Origin: Streptomyces olivaceoviridis
GTDB lineage: Bacteria; Actinomycetota; Actinomycetes; Streptomycetales; Streptomycetaceae
Assembly (NCBI RefSeq): GCF_014650115.1
Contig: NZ_BMUI01000001.1
Coordinates: 620,001 to 684,000 of the forward strand
Direction: 5' to 3'
Length of the DNA stretch: 64,000 nt
The notes under the pieces are model-generated. The model saw nothing but the letters and a program-made list of their open reading frames with translations. It was not told the DNA's origin and searched no databases. Positions 55,958 to 64,000 of the stretch are shown here, in pieces. A program made the translations under genes and the position numbers. The stretch's first letter is position 1. The number at the start of each line of letters is the position of its first letter.

Positions 55958-56070
55958 CCCGGCACCTCCCCAAGACCTCCCCGGCGGATCCCGCCCGGAG
56001 GGAATAACCGGGGACTCTCTCCTGTTAGGCGCTGAAGGACAGCTCACGCTCGCATCAGGAGGCGCACACC
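55783..56070. other. intergenic region with a gene-end duplication
   Basis: 288 bp between the helicase stop and the oxidoreductase start. It holds the second copy of the 80-bp repeat and short CTCCCCGGCGGA-type repeats. No RNA gene or independent reading frame was found. The AGGAGG site of the next gene is at 56057-56062. Confidence 0.6.
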
Positions 56071-57168
56071 GTGTCGGCAGACGAGGCAGACGAGATCCGG
56101 GGCACCACGCTCGGCACCGCCCCCGCCCCCCTCTCCGTACTGGACCTGGTGACCGTCGGCGCGGGCAGTACCGCCACCGACGCCCTGCGCACCAGCGTCG
56201 CGCTCGCCCGGTTCACGGAGTCCCGCGGCTTCCACCGGTACTGGGTCGCCGAACACCACTCCATGCCCGGTGTGGCCTCCTCCTCCCCCGCCGTGATCCT
56301 CGCCCACCTGGCCGCCCACACCGACCGCATCCGGCTCGGCTCGGGCGGCGTCATGCTGCCCAACCACGCCCCGCTGGTGATCGCCGAGCAGTTCGGCACG
56401 CTGGAGGCGCTGGCCCCGGGCCGGGTCGACCTGGGCCTCGGCCGGGCGCCGGGCACCGACGGGGCCACGGCCGCGGCCCTGCGCCGTACCGACACCCTCA
56501 ACGAGGGCGCCGACGACTTCCCGCAGCAGCTCGCGGAGCTGACCCGGTTCCTGGACGACGATTTCCCGGACGGCCACCCGTACCGCCGCATCCACGCGAT
56601 CCCGGGACCGGTCCAGGGCAGCACCCCCGGCGGGGTCCAGTCGCCGCACCGGCCGCCCGTCTGGCTGCTCGGCTCCTCCGGCTTCAGCGCCCGCCTGGCC
56701 GGCCTGCTCGGCCTGCCGTTCGCCTTCGCGCACCACTTCTCCGCGCAGAACACCATCCCGGCGCTCGACCTGTACCGGGAGTCCTTCCGGCCCTCCGCCG
56801 TCCTCTCCGAGCCGTACGCCCTCATCGGGGTCTCCGCCCTCGCCACGGACGACGAGCGGGAGGCCCGCAGGCAGAGCCGGGCGATGGCGCTGAACATGGT
56901 CCGGCTGCGCACCGGCCGCCCCGGACTGTTCCCCGACCCGGAGGAGGCCGAGCGGCACCGGTTCAGCCCGATGGAGGAGGAGTTCGTCGCCTCCTGGACG
57001 GCCAACATCGTGCACGGCACGGCCGACGAGGTCCGCGCCGGACTGGACGACCTGCGCAAGCGCACCGGCGCCGACGAGCTGATGATCACCTCGCACGCGC
57101 ACCGCGGTGAACTCCGCCTGCGCTCCTACGAGCTGATCGCGGACGCCTACGGATTGCCGACCGCGTAG
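56071..57168 (+). CDS. luciferase-like (LLM) flavin-dependent oxidoreductase
   Basis: A 365-aa F420- or FMN-dependent oxidoreductase with a single TIM barrel. The N-terminal motif [20 protein letters not shown] and [20 protein letters not shown] define the MsnO8/YvbT-like LLM subgroup. [20 protein letters not shown] and [14 protein letters not shown] are conserved. The GTG start has AGGAGG 9 nt upstream. The substrate is unknown. Its end overlaps the end of the convergent GGDEF-EAL gene by 22 bp. Confidence 0.9.
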   Translation: MSADEADEIRGTTLGTAPAPLSVLDLVTVGAGSTATDALRTSVALARFTESRGFHRYWVAEHHSMPGVASSSPAVILAHLAAHTDRIRLGSGGVMLPNHAPLVIAEQFGTLEALAPGRVDLGLGRAPGTDGATAAALRRTDTLNEGADDFPQQLAELTRFLDDDFPDGHPYRRIHAIPGPVQGSTPGGVQSPHRPPVWLLGSSGFSARLAGLLGLPFAFAHHFSAQNTIPALDLYRESFRPSAVLSEPYALIGVSALATDDEREARRQSRAMALNMVRLRTGRPGLFPDPEEAERHRFSPMEEEFVASWTANIVHGTADEVRAGLDDLRKRTGADELMITSHAHRGELRLRSYELIADAYGLPTA

Positions 57169-58949
57169 ACCTGCGCCCCCAGCAGCTCGGAGATACGATC
57201 CGGCGGCACCGGGCGGGAGTACAGCCAGCCCTGTCCGGTGTCGCAGCCGATCCGGCGCAGCCGGGTGGCCTGGGCGGAGGTCTCCACGCACTCCGCGGTG
57301 ACCGTCAGACCGAGCCGGTGGGCGAGCTGGATCATCGCCTCCACGATGACCTCGTCGGCCGGGTTCGGGGCGATCGCCTTCTTGTCGCCGTCGTACTGGA
57401 AGCCCCGTACGAAGGAGCCGTCCAGCTTCAGTGTGGAGACCGGCAGCCGGCTGAGGTAGGCGAGGTTCGAGTAGCCGGTGCCGAAGTCGTCGATGGCGAT
57501 GCGCACGCCCATGTCGCTGAGGGCCTGAAGGGCCTGGAGCGGGCGTCCGGCCGAGCCCATCACCGCCGACTCGGTCAGCTCCAGCTGGAGCAGCTGCGGC
57601 GCGAGTCCGGTCTCGGCGAGGACCTCCGCCACGTCGGCCACCAGGTCCGAGTCCCACACCTGGCGTACGGCGACGTTCACGCTGACGAAGATGGGCGGTT
57701 CGCCGGGGTGGTCCAGCTGCCAGCGGCGGGCCTGCCGGCAGGCGGTGTGCAGCGCCCAGCGGCCGAGCTGCACGATCGAGCCGTCCTCCTCGGCCAGTCC
57801 GATGAACCGATTCGGCGTCAAGGTGCCGAACTGCGGGTGGTGCCAGCGGATCAGGGCCTCGACGCCGTTGAGCCGGCCGTCCTCCATGGCCACCAACGGC
57901 TGGTATTCGAGGGCGAATTCCTCGCGCTCGATGGCGGGCCGCAGGGTGGAGGACAGCGCCTGGCGGGTCATGCGGTGGGCGTTGCGCTCGGGGTCGAACA
58001 GGGTCCAGCGGCCCTTGCCGTCGGCCTTCGCCCAGTACAGGGTCGTATCGGCCGCCTGCATCAGTCCGGTGGCCGTCGTACCGGCCGCGTGCCGCTCGAC
58101 GACGCCGATGGACGCGGTCAACGACAGCCGCTGACCGGCCAGGTCGAAGGGTTCCTCCAGTGCCTTCAGGGCGGACTCGGCCAGGTCGGCGAGCTGTTCG
58201 GTGCCGGTGGAGTCCTCCACCAGCAGCGCGAACTCGTCGCCGCCGAGCCGGGCCACGAGGGGGGTGGCGGCGCGGGCGTACCCCGTCTCGTCGGCGACCC
58301 GGGTCAGGCGTTCGGCGACGGCCGCGAGGAGCCGGTCGCCGATGCGGTGGCCGAGGGTGTCGTTGACCGCCTTGAAGCCGTCGAGGTCGAGGTAGCACAG
58401 GCCGATCCGGCCGGTGCCGCTCTCCTCGTACGACTCCGCCTCCAGGGCGGCCGTCAGGCGCTCGAAGAACAGTGTGCGGTTGGGCAGCCGGGTCACCGGG
58501 TCGTGCATCTGCAAGTGCCGCAGCCGGGCCTGGAGTTCGCGCCGGGAGCTGATGTCGGCGACCGACAGCAGGACGCCGGGTTCGCCGGCCAGCGGGGCGA
58601 CGGTGACCTGCACCCACAGCGAGTGCCCCTCGGGGTGCTTCAGCCGGCGGGTGCAGCGCAGGCGGGCCTGCCGGCCGCGCAGCACCTCGTGGTAGGCGTG
58701 CCGGCTACGGGCGTCCGCGGCCAGGTCCACCAGGTCGGCGGCGACCCGCCCGACGAGGGTGCCGGGGGCGGCGCCGAGCAGCTCACCGAGGGCGGTGTTG
58801 GCGCTGACGACGAGGCCGTCGGGAGCCACGACCGCCATGGCGAACGGGGCGGTCGCGAAGACACGGTGGTAGGTGGTGTAGTGACTGTCTGTGACGGCTG
58901 ACCGGTCGAGGTCTGCCGCGGGCGTCGGCCCTTCGGACGTTCCGCTCAC
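57147..58949 (-). CDS. cdgA: PAS-GGDEF-EAL c-di-GMP enzyme (CdgA-like)
   Basis: A 600-aa cytoplasmic protein. Residues 25-150 are a PAS domain ([20 protein letters not shown]). Residues about 165-330 are GGDEF with an intact active site ([30 protein letters not shown]). Residues about 345-595 are EAL with intact [31 protein letters not shown] and KLDGSFVRG. Both synthesis and hydrolysis of c-di-GMP are therefore possible. The domain order and locus match CdgA of S. coelicolor (SCO2817), which affects development. The GTG start follows GGGAG; longer starts up to 59195 are open but lack a good site. Confidence 0.88.
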   Translation of the reverse strand: MSGTSEGPTPAADLDRSAVTDSHYTTYHRVFATAPFAMAVVAPDGLVVSANTALGELLGAAPGTLVGRVAADLVDLAADARSRHAYHEVLRGRQARLRCTRRLKHPEGHSLWVQVTVAPLAGEPGVLLSVADISSRRELQARLRHLQMHDPVTRLPNRTLFFERLTAALEAESYEESGTGRIGLCYLDLDGFKAVNDTLGHRIGDRLLAAVAERLTRVADETGYARAATPLVARLGGDEFALLVEDSTGTEQLADLAESALKALEEPFDLAGQRLSLTASIGVVERHAAGTTATGLMQAADTTLYWAKADGKGRWTLFDPERNAHRMTRQALSSTLRPAIEREEFALEYQPLVAMEDGRLNGVEALIRWHHPQFGTLTPNRFIGLAEEDGSIVQLGRWALHTACRQARRWQLDHPGEPPIFVSVNVAVRQVWDSDLVADVAEVLAETGLAPQLLQLELTESAVMGSAGRPLQALQALSDMGVRIAIDDFGTGYSNLAYLSRLPVSTLKLDGSFVRGFQYDGDKKAIAPNPADEVIVEAMIQLAHRLGLTVTAECVETSAQATRLRRIGCDTGQGWLYSRPVPPDRISELLGAQVYAVGNP

Positions 58950-59285
58950 CGCTCGCTCCCGCAGTGCACTCGATCTGTGTCCGTGCCTGTCCGTGCCGGA
59001 AAGTGTGCCGATCATAGAGGCTGGCTCCGGGCCCTTCCAGCCGCTGTCCAGTGTCCCGGACAGAGCACAGGTTCTGACAGATCGTTTCTGCCCGCACCTG
59101 GACGGGTTCTTCAGGCCCCCGACCAGTTGTGACGTTCCGTGAGTGTTTCGGGGATGTCGAGCGCCGGGGCGCGCCGGGGCGCAATGGGGGCGCACTCACC
59201 CTTCTGGTGCAGGTAAACAGGGCATAACACAGCGATTGCGAGCAATCTGGGTGCGGGTCCCGAACCGCATCCGGAGGTCATGTCC
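58950..59285. other. divergent intergenic region between cdgA and the metalloprotease gene
   Basis: About 336 bp with no supported gene. A GCGCCGGGGC direct repeat lies at 59161-59180. A possible -10-like CATAAC precedes the metalloprotease gene. No known operator was recognised. Confidence 0.4.
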
Positions 59286-60539
59286 GTGCCCAAGCTGCGC
59301 AGCACCGCCGCCGTGGCCACCACGATGTCGGCGCTCGCCGCGACCTCGATCCTCGGCGGCCCGTCGGTCGCCGAGCCCTTCTCGCCGGCGCCCTGTGCCC
59401 TGCACCGCACCGAGGCCCACCACTCGGAGGGCGTCGACAGCTGGAACCCCGCCTACATCCGCCCGGTCGGGACGCTGGACGCCGTGATGATCTTCCTCTC
59501 GTTCCCGGACTCCGCCCCGCGCACCACCCCCGCCGAACTGGCCGCCGACCACTTCCCGGCCACCAGCCGCTTCTACGAACAGGCGTCCTACGGCAGGTTC
59601 ACCCTGCGCCCGCACCCGCTGCAACGCTGGCTGCGCATGCCGCGCCCGTCGACCTCGTACGCCATGCGGCGGGACTGGGACGTGGAGGACCGGGCCGCCT
59701 ATCTGCGCGACGCGTTCGCCGTGGCCGACAAGGAGGTCGACTTCGCGCGCTACCCGATCGTGTACCTCGTCGCCGACCCGGACGCGCCCGGCGTCGACTC
59801 GGACGCCACGAAGGTCGTCAACCTGGAGACCCCCCTGCGCGTCGACGGCACCGTTATCCGGCGGGTCGTCACCGTGTTCGAGCACCATCCGCCGGACCGG
59901 CTGGTCCTCGCCCACGAGACCGGCCATGTCTTCGACCTGCCCGACCTCTACCACCGCCCGGTCGACGGCAAGGGCGACTGGGACACCTACGTGGGCGACT
60001 GGGACCTGATGGGCAGCCAGTTCGGGCTCGCCCCGGACCTGTTCGCCTGGCACAAGTGGCGGCTCGGCTGGCTGGATCCGCGCCAGGTGGTGTGCGTGCG
60101 CGGCGCCGCGTCGACCCGCCTCACCCTGGAGCCCCTCGAGGCCGGGCCCGGCGGGCCGGCGCCGGGGGCGGGCGAGACCCCCGGCTTCGGCCTCGGCCAC
60201 GGCGTCAAGCTGGCCGTGGTGCGCACCGGCCCGGAGACCGCCCTCGCCTTCGAGGCGCGCGACGCGGCCGGCAACGACCGGGCGGCCTGCCGGCAGGGCA
60301 TCCTGATCTACCGGGTGCGCGCCGCCGCCGAGTCCGGCGACGGCCCGATCCAGGTCGTGGACGCCCACCCGCACACCGATGCCTGCTGGGAGAACTCGGT
60401 CTACGCCCCCCTCGCCGACGCGCCGCTCTCCCTCGGGGAGAGCTTCACGGTCCCCGGGCAGGGCGTGAAGGTGGAGGCGGAGGGGCGGACGGCATCGGGG
60501 GCGTGGACGGTGAAGATCACGCCGGGGGTCGGTGACTGA
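59286..60539 (+). CDS. secreted M6-type metalloprotease
   Basis: A 417-aa exported protein. The N-terminus KLRSTAAVATTMSALAATSI is a signal peptide, cleaved near GGPSVAEP. The zinc site is HETGHVFDLPDLY, of the HExxHxxxxPD kind in M6/immune-inhibitor-A-like proteases. DWDLMGSQFG is the Met-turn region, again typical of M6. The C-terminal part is beta-rich (RLTLEPLEAGPGG, GILIYRVRAAAESGDGP). GTG at 59286 was chosen because GGAGG is 8 nt upstream; the ATG at 59280 is only 2 nt from it. It probably degrades extracellular protein. Confidence 0.85.
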   Translation: MPKLRSTAAVATTMSALAATSILGGPSVAEPFSPAPCALHRTEAHHSEGVDSWNPAYIRPVGTLDAVMIFLSFPDSAPRTTPAELAADHFPATSRFYEQASYGRFTLRPHPLQRWLRMPRPSTSYAMRRDWDVEDRAAYLRDAFAVADKEVDFARYPIVYLVADPDAPGVDSDATKVVNLETPLRVDGTVIRRVVTVFEHHPPDRLVLAHETGHVFDLPDLYHRPVDGKGDWDTYVGDWDLMGSQFGLAPDLFAWHKWRLGWLDPRQVVCVRGAASTRLTLEPLEAGPGGPAPGAGETPGFGLGHGVKLAVVRTGPETALAFEARDAAGNDRAACRQGILIYRVRAAAESGDGPIQVVDAHPHTDACWENSVYAPLADAPLSLGESFTVPGQGVKVEAEGRTASGAWTVKITPGVGD

Positions 60540-60587
60540 CCGTGCCGCCGAACGGGGGCGCCGCGCGACCGCCGGTTCGTATACGAG

Positions 60588-60628
60588 AACGGCGGGCCGG
60601 ATTCTTTCGAACCGGACCCGCCGTTTCC
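60588..60628. terminator. terminator between the metalloprotease gene and tRNA-Lys
   Basis: AACGGCGGG pairs with CCCGCCGTT, with an inner CCGG/CCGG pairing and a TTTCCTT tail. It lies 48 bp after the protease stop and, on the minus strand, just after the tRNA gene, so it may serve both. Confidence 0.7.
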
Positions 60629-60634
60629 TTCGCG

Positions 60635-60708
60635 TGCGCCGCCAGGGACTCGAACCCCGGACCCGCTGATTAAGAGTCAGCTGCTCTAACCAACTGAGCT
60701 AGCGGCGC
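60635..60708 (-). tRNA. tRNA-Lys (CTT)
   Basis: A complete cloverleaf on the minus strand. Acceptor GCGCCGC/GCGGCGC, D arm GCTC...GAGC, anticodon stem GCTGA/TCAGC with loop CTCTTAA, and anticodon CTT at 60672-60674. The T arm contains GGTTCGAGTCC. The discriminator is A and CCA is not encoded. Confidence 0.97.
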
Positions 60709-61268
60709 CTGCTGACGTCGTAGACCTTAGCATCCTGGTCGGCGGGAGGAAAAATCGATATCCGCACGGCCGGCCGGGCCGCCCGCACCGCCGCCCAGAG
60801 CAGCACCTCGGGGCCCGGCAGCCAGGGGTGCCGGGTGTCCGGGGCGACCAGCCAGCGGGCGGCGCCACTGGCGTCGTCGCAGGTCAGGGGCGGTACGGTG
60901 ACCGCGTCGCCGGTGCTGTGGCACAGCAGCGGCGGTACCGCTCGGGCCCGCTGGGACCCCCACTCCTCCCAGTCCAGCAGCGAGGGCAGCCGCTGGGCCG
61001 TCCCCGGGGCGGCGAACAGCAGCGTCCGCCCCCGGAACACCGCGACCGGCCCCGACCCCGCGCCCTCGTCCCAGAGCCGGTCCAGCATGCGGCGGCCGAA
61101 GACCGCAGGGGCGCTCACCACGTCGAAGACGGTGCCGCAGGGCAGGACGACCGGGGCGTCCGGACGCTCCTCCCACAAGGCCAGGGTGCTTCGGGGGTAC
61201 GGTCCCGCCGAGGCGAGCCAGGCGACGCCGTCGGCGCTGACACGGGTGACGTTCGGGGCGCTGGTCAT
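60699..61268 (-). CDS. conserved streptomycete protein, primase/polymerase-N-like
   Basis: A 189-aa soluble protein, MTSAPNVTRVSADGVAWLAS onward. Conserved-looking blocks are VVLPCGTVFDVVSAPAVFGR, LLFAAPGTAQRLPSLLDWEE, PPLLCHSTGDAVTVPPL and RHPWLPGPEVLLWAAVRAAR. I recognise this as a Streptomyces family sometimes labelled bifunctional primase/polymerase N-terminal-like, but no catalytic site is evident. Its stop codon TAG is positions 8-10 of the downstream tRNA-Lys, giving a 10-bp overlap on the same strand. Confidence 0.7.
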   Translation of the reverse strand: MTSAPNVTRVSADGVAWLASAGPYPRSTLALWEERPDAPVVLPCGTVFDVVSAPAVFGRRMLDRLWDEGAGSGPVAVFRGRTLLFAAPGTAQRLPSLLDWEEWGSQRARAVPPLLCHSTGDAVTVPPLTCDDASGAARWLVAPDTRHPWLPGPEVLLWAAVRAARPAVRISIFPPADQDAKVYDVSRRR

Positions 61269-61379
61269 GCCACCCAGGTGTACAGCGCGTGAGCGGGCCG
61301 TTCTCCTGGGTTGCCGAAAGCCGGGACAGCGGCGGTCGGGGAGGAGTAGTGTGCCCGCCTGGCATATGCCGGGCGGGTG

Positions 61380-61748
61380 CTACAGGGGGTCGGCGGTGGT
61401 CCGCCCCTCGCCCTCTCCGCGCATCAGGTCCCGCCCGAACTCGACCATCTTCTTCGCGTAGTCCTCCGTCCACTCCGCCCGCTCGGCGATGTCCGCCGGG
61501 GTCAGCCGGTCGAACCGGCGCGGGTCGGCGAGCTGGGCGGCGGCGATGGCCTGGAACTCCACGGCCCGGTCGGCCGCCGCGCGGAACGCCTGGGTCAGCT
61601 CCGTCGCCCGGGCCAGCAGCGCCCGCGGGTCGTCGATCGACTCCAGGGCGAAGAAGTGCTCGGGGTCGGCGACCGCCTCCGCGGGCTCGAAGAGCAGGGG
61701 CGCGGGGCGTAGCCGCGGTTCGTTACGACGCGGCGTGGGCTCCGCCAT
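61380..61748 (-). CDS. conserved hypothetical protein, 122 aa
   Basis: MAEPTPRRNEPRLRPAPLLF onward, a soluble protein that is mostly alpha-helical (RALLARATELTQAFRAAADR, DIAERAEWTEDYAKKMVEFG). The composition is typical of the genome. The sequence suggests a helical bundle, but no domain or function was recognised. It is a single gene between the primase-like gene and the maleate-isomerase-like gene, on the same strand as both. Confidence 0.6.
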   Translation of the reverse strand: MAEPTPRRNEPRLRPAPLLFEPAEAVADPEHFFALESIDDPRALLARATELTQAFRAAADRAVEFQAIAAAQLADPRRFDRLTPADIAERAEWTEDYAKKMVEFGRDLMRGEGEGRTTADPL

Positions 61749-61876
61749 GTCTTGTCTCCTCCTCGTACGGTTCGGTGGGCGCCGCCTTCAGGTGGGCCAC
61801 CGTCCATTGTCCCGCGCCGGCGCAAGAGGCCTCCGCGGCCGTCCGGGCGGGCCGGGTCCGAGAGAGGAGCCGGGGG

Positions 61877-62608
61877 CTACACCTGCACCAACGGCTGCCG
61901 GGTGAACAAGGTCCCCAGGGTCGGCGCGTTCACCCGGCGGTCCGCGAGCCTCAGGCCCTCCCAGACCGTGACCTGGTTGGCGGTGAGCACCGGCTTGGAC
62001 AGGGCCTTCTCCAGCAGGGAGAGGTGCGCGGCCGTGTGCAGGGCCGTGTCCGGCAGCAGGACGGCCTCCGCGTCGGCGGCGTCCGCCGCGCGTGCCAGCG
62101 TCAGCACGTCCTCCTCCCCCCAGGTGCCGACCTCCGCCGCCGTGACGATCCCCGAGGACCGCGCGCCGGTCACCTCCAGGCCGCCGGCCCGCAGGAACTC
62201 CACGAACAGCGCGGTGACGTCCTCGGGGTAGGTCGCGCCGACGGCGACCCGTCGTACGCCGATCTCCCGGGCCGCGTGCACGAAGGCGAACGACGTCGAC
62301 GAGGCCGGCATCCCGGCCACCCGGGCCAGGTTGCGCACCTGCTCCTGGGCGCCCTCCCAGCCGTGCACGAAGCTGCCGCTGGTGCACGCCCACACCACCG
62401 TCTCGGCGCCGGCCAGCCGCAGCCCCTCCATGCCCTGGGCGAGCCGGTCGGCGGAGCCCATCTCGCGCAGCGCGTCCACCCGGTGCGCGTCCTCGCCGAT
62501 GTCGGTGTGGACCAGGTCCACCCGGATGTCGCTGCCCAGGAGCTGCTCGATGCGTGGATAGTCGTCCTCGGCGGAGTGGCCCGGGTAGAGGAATCCGAGT
62601 GCGGTCAT
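61877..62608 (-). CDS. maleate isomerase / Asp-Glu racemase-superfamily protein
   Basis: A 243-aa protein, MTALGFLYPGHSAEDDYPRI onward. It has the superfamily pattern with the first catalytic Cys in VVWACTSGSFVHG (Cys75) and the conserved VRRVAVGATYPEDV. The position where maleate cis-trans isomerases carry the second Cys reads LLPDTALHT, with Asp187. That suggests a decarboxylase- or lyase-like variant rather than a two-Cys isomerase. GGAAGG lies 7 nt before the ATG. It is divergent from a 2-hydroxyacid dehydrogenase and an amidase-like gene, suggesting a shared organic-acid or amide pathway. Confidence 0.75.
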   Translation of the reverse strand: MTALGFLYPGHSAEDDYPRIEQLLGSDIRVDLVHTDIGEDAHRVDALREMGSADRLAQGMEGLRLAGAETVVWACTSGSFVHGWEGAQEQVRNLARVAGMPASSTSFAFVHAAREIGVRRVAVGATYPEDVTALFVEFLRAGGLEVTGARSSGIVTAAEVGTWGEEDVLTLARAADAADAEAVLLPDTALHTAAHLSLLEKALSKPVLTANQVTVWEGLRLADRRVNAPTLGTLFTRQPLVQV

Positions 62609-62892
62609 GTCCAGCCTTCCTGCGTCTCGTCTCTTCGGGCAGTACGGGCCACGCGCGGGCGGCGCCCGGCAAGGCCCCACATCCCGGGTACCCAATCGGC
62701 GCACCGCAGCCCACCTCGTGACCGGGCCGGCCGGGATCACCGGCATCCGCGCCGGGCTCACACCGGGAGACCGGGGGGCAACGGACCGTGTCCGCGCCCG
62801 TGTTGACGAAGGGGGGCCCGGGTGCGAGCGTGGTCGGTCCGGGCACAGTCACCGCACGATCCGCGCATGTCAGACGCCGGGAGCCGCCCCGC

Positions 62893-63846
62893 ATGACGCC
62901 GACCGTCCCCACCGTTGTGGTCCTCGACGCCGATCCGCCGCCCCGGCTCGGCCGCCTCACCGGCCGCGCCCGGATCGTGCACACGGACGCCGCGCACCTG
63001 GCCGAGCGGCTGCCCGGCGCGGATGTGCTGCTGGTGTGGGACTTCACCTCGCACGCGGTACGGCAGGCGTGGCCCGGCGAGGGGCCCCGGCCGCGCTGGG
63101 TGCACACCGCGAGCGCGGGCGTGGACCATCTGATGTGCCCGGAGCTGGCCGCGTCGGACACGGTCGTGACGAACGCGCGCGGGATCTTCGACCAGCCGAT
63201 CGCCGAGTACGTGGCGGCCCTGGTGCTGGCCGCCGCCAAGGACCTGCCGCGCACCCTGGAGCACCAGCGGGAGCGGGTCTGGCGGCACCGGGAGACCCGG
63301 CGGGTGGCGGGCACGCGCGCGTGCGTGGTCGGCTCGGGTCCGATCGGCCGGGCGATCGTCCGGACGCTGAAGGCCCTGGGGGTGACGACGGCGCTGGTCG
63401 GGCGGGTGGCGCGGACCGGCGTGCACGGCCCGGACGACCTGGACCGGCTGATCTCCCGCGCGGACTGGGTGATCGCGGCGGCTCCGCTGACCGAGCGGAC
63501 GTACCGCATGTTCGACGCGCGCCGGTTCGGCGTGATGCAGCCCTCGGCGTTCTTCGTGAACGTCGGCCGGGGCGCCCTGGTCGACGAGGAGGCCCTCGCC
63601 CGGGCGCTGGCCCGGCGCTGGATCGCGGGCGCGGCCCTGGACGTGTTCGCCGCCGAACCGCTGCCCGGGGACAGCCCGCTGTGGGAGCTGCCGGGGCTGA
63701 TCGTGTCCCCGCACATGAGCGGCGACACGGTCGGCTGGCGGGACGAACTGGGCGCGCAGTTCGTGGAGTTGTACGAGCGGTGGGCGGCGGGCAGACCCCT
63801 GCCGAACGTGGTCGACAAGAAGCGTGGTTACGTGCCCGGTCACTGA
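62893..63846 (+). CDS. D-2-hydroxyacid dehydrogenase
   Basis: A 317-aa NAD(P)-dependent reductase/dehydrogenase. The Rossmann glycine motif is VVGSGPIGRAIV. Substrate and catalytic residues: Arg in VNVGRGALVDEEAL, Glu in DVFAAEPLP, and His in VSPHMSGDT. FDQPIAEYVAALVLAAAKDL is the usual helix before the nucleotide domain. The length is at the family norm. It is followed 28 bp later by an amidase-like gene and is probably in one operon with it. The substrate cannot be read from the sequence. Confidence 0.88.
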   Translation: MTPTVPTVVVLDADPPPRLGRLTGRARIVHTDAAHLAERLPGADVLLVWDFTSHAVRQAWPGEGPRPRWVHTASAGVDHLMCPELAASDTVVTNARGIFDQPIAEYVAALVLAAAKDLPRTLEHQRERVWRHRETRRVAGTRACVVGSGPIGRAIVRTLKALGVTTALVGRVARTGVHGPDDLDRLISRADWVIAAAPLTERTYRMFDARRFGVMQPSAFFVNVGRGALVDEEALARALARRWIAGAALDVFAAEPLPGDSPLWELPGLIVSPHMSGDTVGWRDELGAQFVELYERWAAGRPLPNVVDKKRGYVPGH

Positions 63847-63874
63847 ATGCCTGTCACCGACCCCTGGAGGGTGC

Positions 63875-64000
63875 ATGCAGCTCACCGACCTGACCGCCGT
63901 CCGGCTCCTCGACGGGTACCGCAAGGGCGAGTTCAGCCCGGTGGAGGTGACCGAGGAGGCGCTGGAGCGGGCGCGGCTCAGCGGGCCGGAGGTGAACGCG
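63875..64000 (+). CDS. amidase-like gene, 5' end only
   Basis: Forty-two codons are visible before the window ends, MQLTDLTAVRLLDGYRKGEF then SPVEVTEEALERARLSGPEV. This opening (LLDGYRKGEFSPVEVTEEAL) is typical of amidase signature-family proteins such as GatA-like amidases. GGAGGG lies 5 nt before the ATG. The catalytic Ser-Ser-Lys residues would lie beyond the edge, so activity cannot be judged. Confidence 0.7.
   Translation, partial: MQLTDLTAVRLLDGYRKGEFSPVEVTEEALERARLSGPEVNA

Noticed and set aside
60635..60708. tRNA-Lys as the attachment site of an integrated element
   Set aside because: No integrase, no second partial tRNA copy and no change of composition on either side was seen.

Overview
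The window is chromosomal DNA of a Streptomyces species. The evidence is the very high G+C content with strong third-position GC bias, frequent GTG/TTG starts with GGAGG-type ribosome sites, a complete desferrioxamine gene set behind DmdR-type iron boxes, an AdpA-type regulator with a single in-frame TTA codon, and tRNA genes without an encoded CCA. Gene order resembles, from memory, the SCO2770 to SCO2820 core region of S. coelicolor. No insertion sequence, integrase, prophage, CRISPR array or origin was seen.

Layout. 1-2568 (minus): sodium/solute symporter, agmatinase-family ureohydrolase and the first codons of another gene, divergent from a PucR-type regulator (2760-4337). 4416-5629: a phosphatase-like protein and a secreted Gly/His/Asp repeat protein, converging on a terminator. 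5878-8706 (minus): acyl-CoA thioesterase, acyl-CoA dehydrogenase and a TetR regulator. The TetR gene is divergent from a leucine/branched-chain acyl-CoA operon at 8804-14452 (carboxyltransferase, biotin carboxylase/BCCP, HMG-CoA lyase, acyl-CoA dehydrogenase), and two matching 16-bp operators lie between them. 14507-22169: a 57-aa membrane protein gene, then siderophore uptake lipoprotein desE, a siderophore-interacting reductase and desABCD, with two iron boxes. 22232-28706: GH20 hexosaminidase with a DasR-like site, a DUF4429/SHOCT protein, a Tat-exported metallophosphatase, a small conserved protein and glmS. 28895-32487: universal stress protein, small membrane protein, adpA, oligoribonuclease and tRNA-His.

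32604-42297 is a cellobiose-type sugar locus. A binding protein and two permeases form an ABC importer served by two LacI regulators and two GH1 beta-glucosidases. Three operators matching the CebR palindrome, one perfectly, tie the parts together. The second LacI/GH1 pair looks like a paralogous module and is separated by a G-rich degenerate repeat. 42364-46056: a secreted CBM2-GH18 chitinase beside an OmpR-type two-component system. 46156-51742: a small membrane-anchored protein, a spermidine-synthase-like protein, a hypothetical protein, an NsdA-like HTH/TPR regulator, a histidine phosphatase and a PAP2-type membrane phosphatase.

51639-55782 is the least explained block. It is a translationally coupled three-gene operon of a Cas4/RecB-like nuclease with a four-cysteine Fe-S signature, a 529-aa protein of unknown function and an SF1B helicase. 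An 80-bp near-perfect copy of the helicase 3' end lies just downstream. 56071-64000: a luciferase-like oxidoreductase, a PAS-GGDEF-EAL protein (CdgA-like), a secreted M6-type metalloprotease, tRNA-Lys, two conserved small proteins, a maleate-isomerase-like protein, a D-2-hydroxyacid dehydrogenase and the start of an amidase-like gene cut by the window edge.
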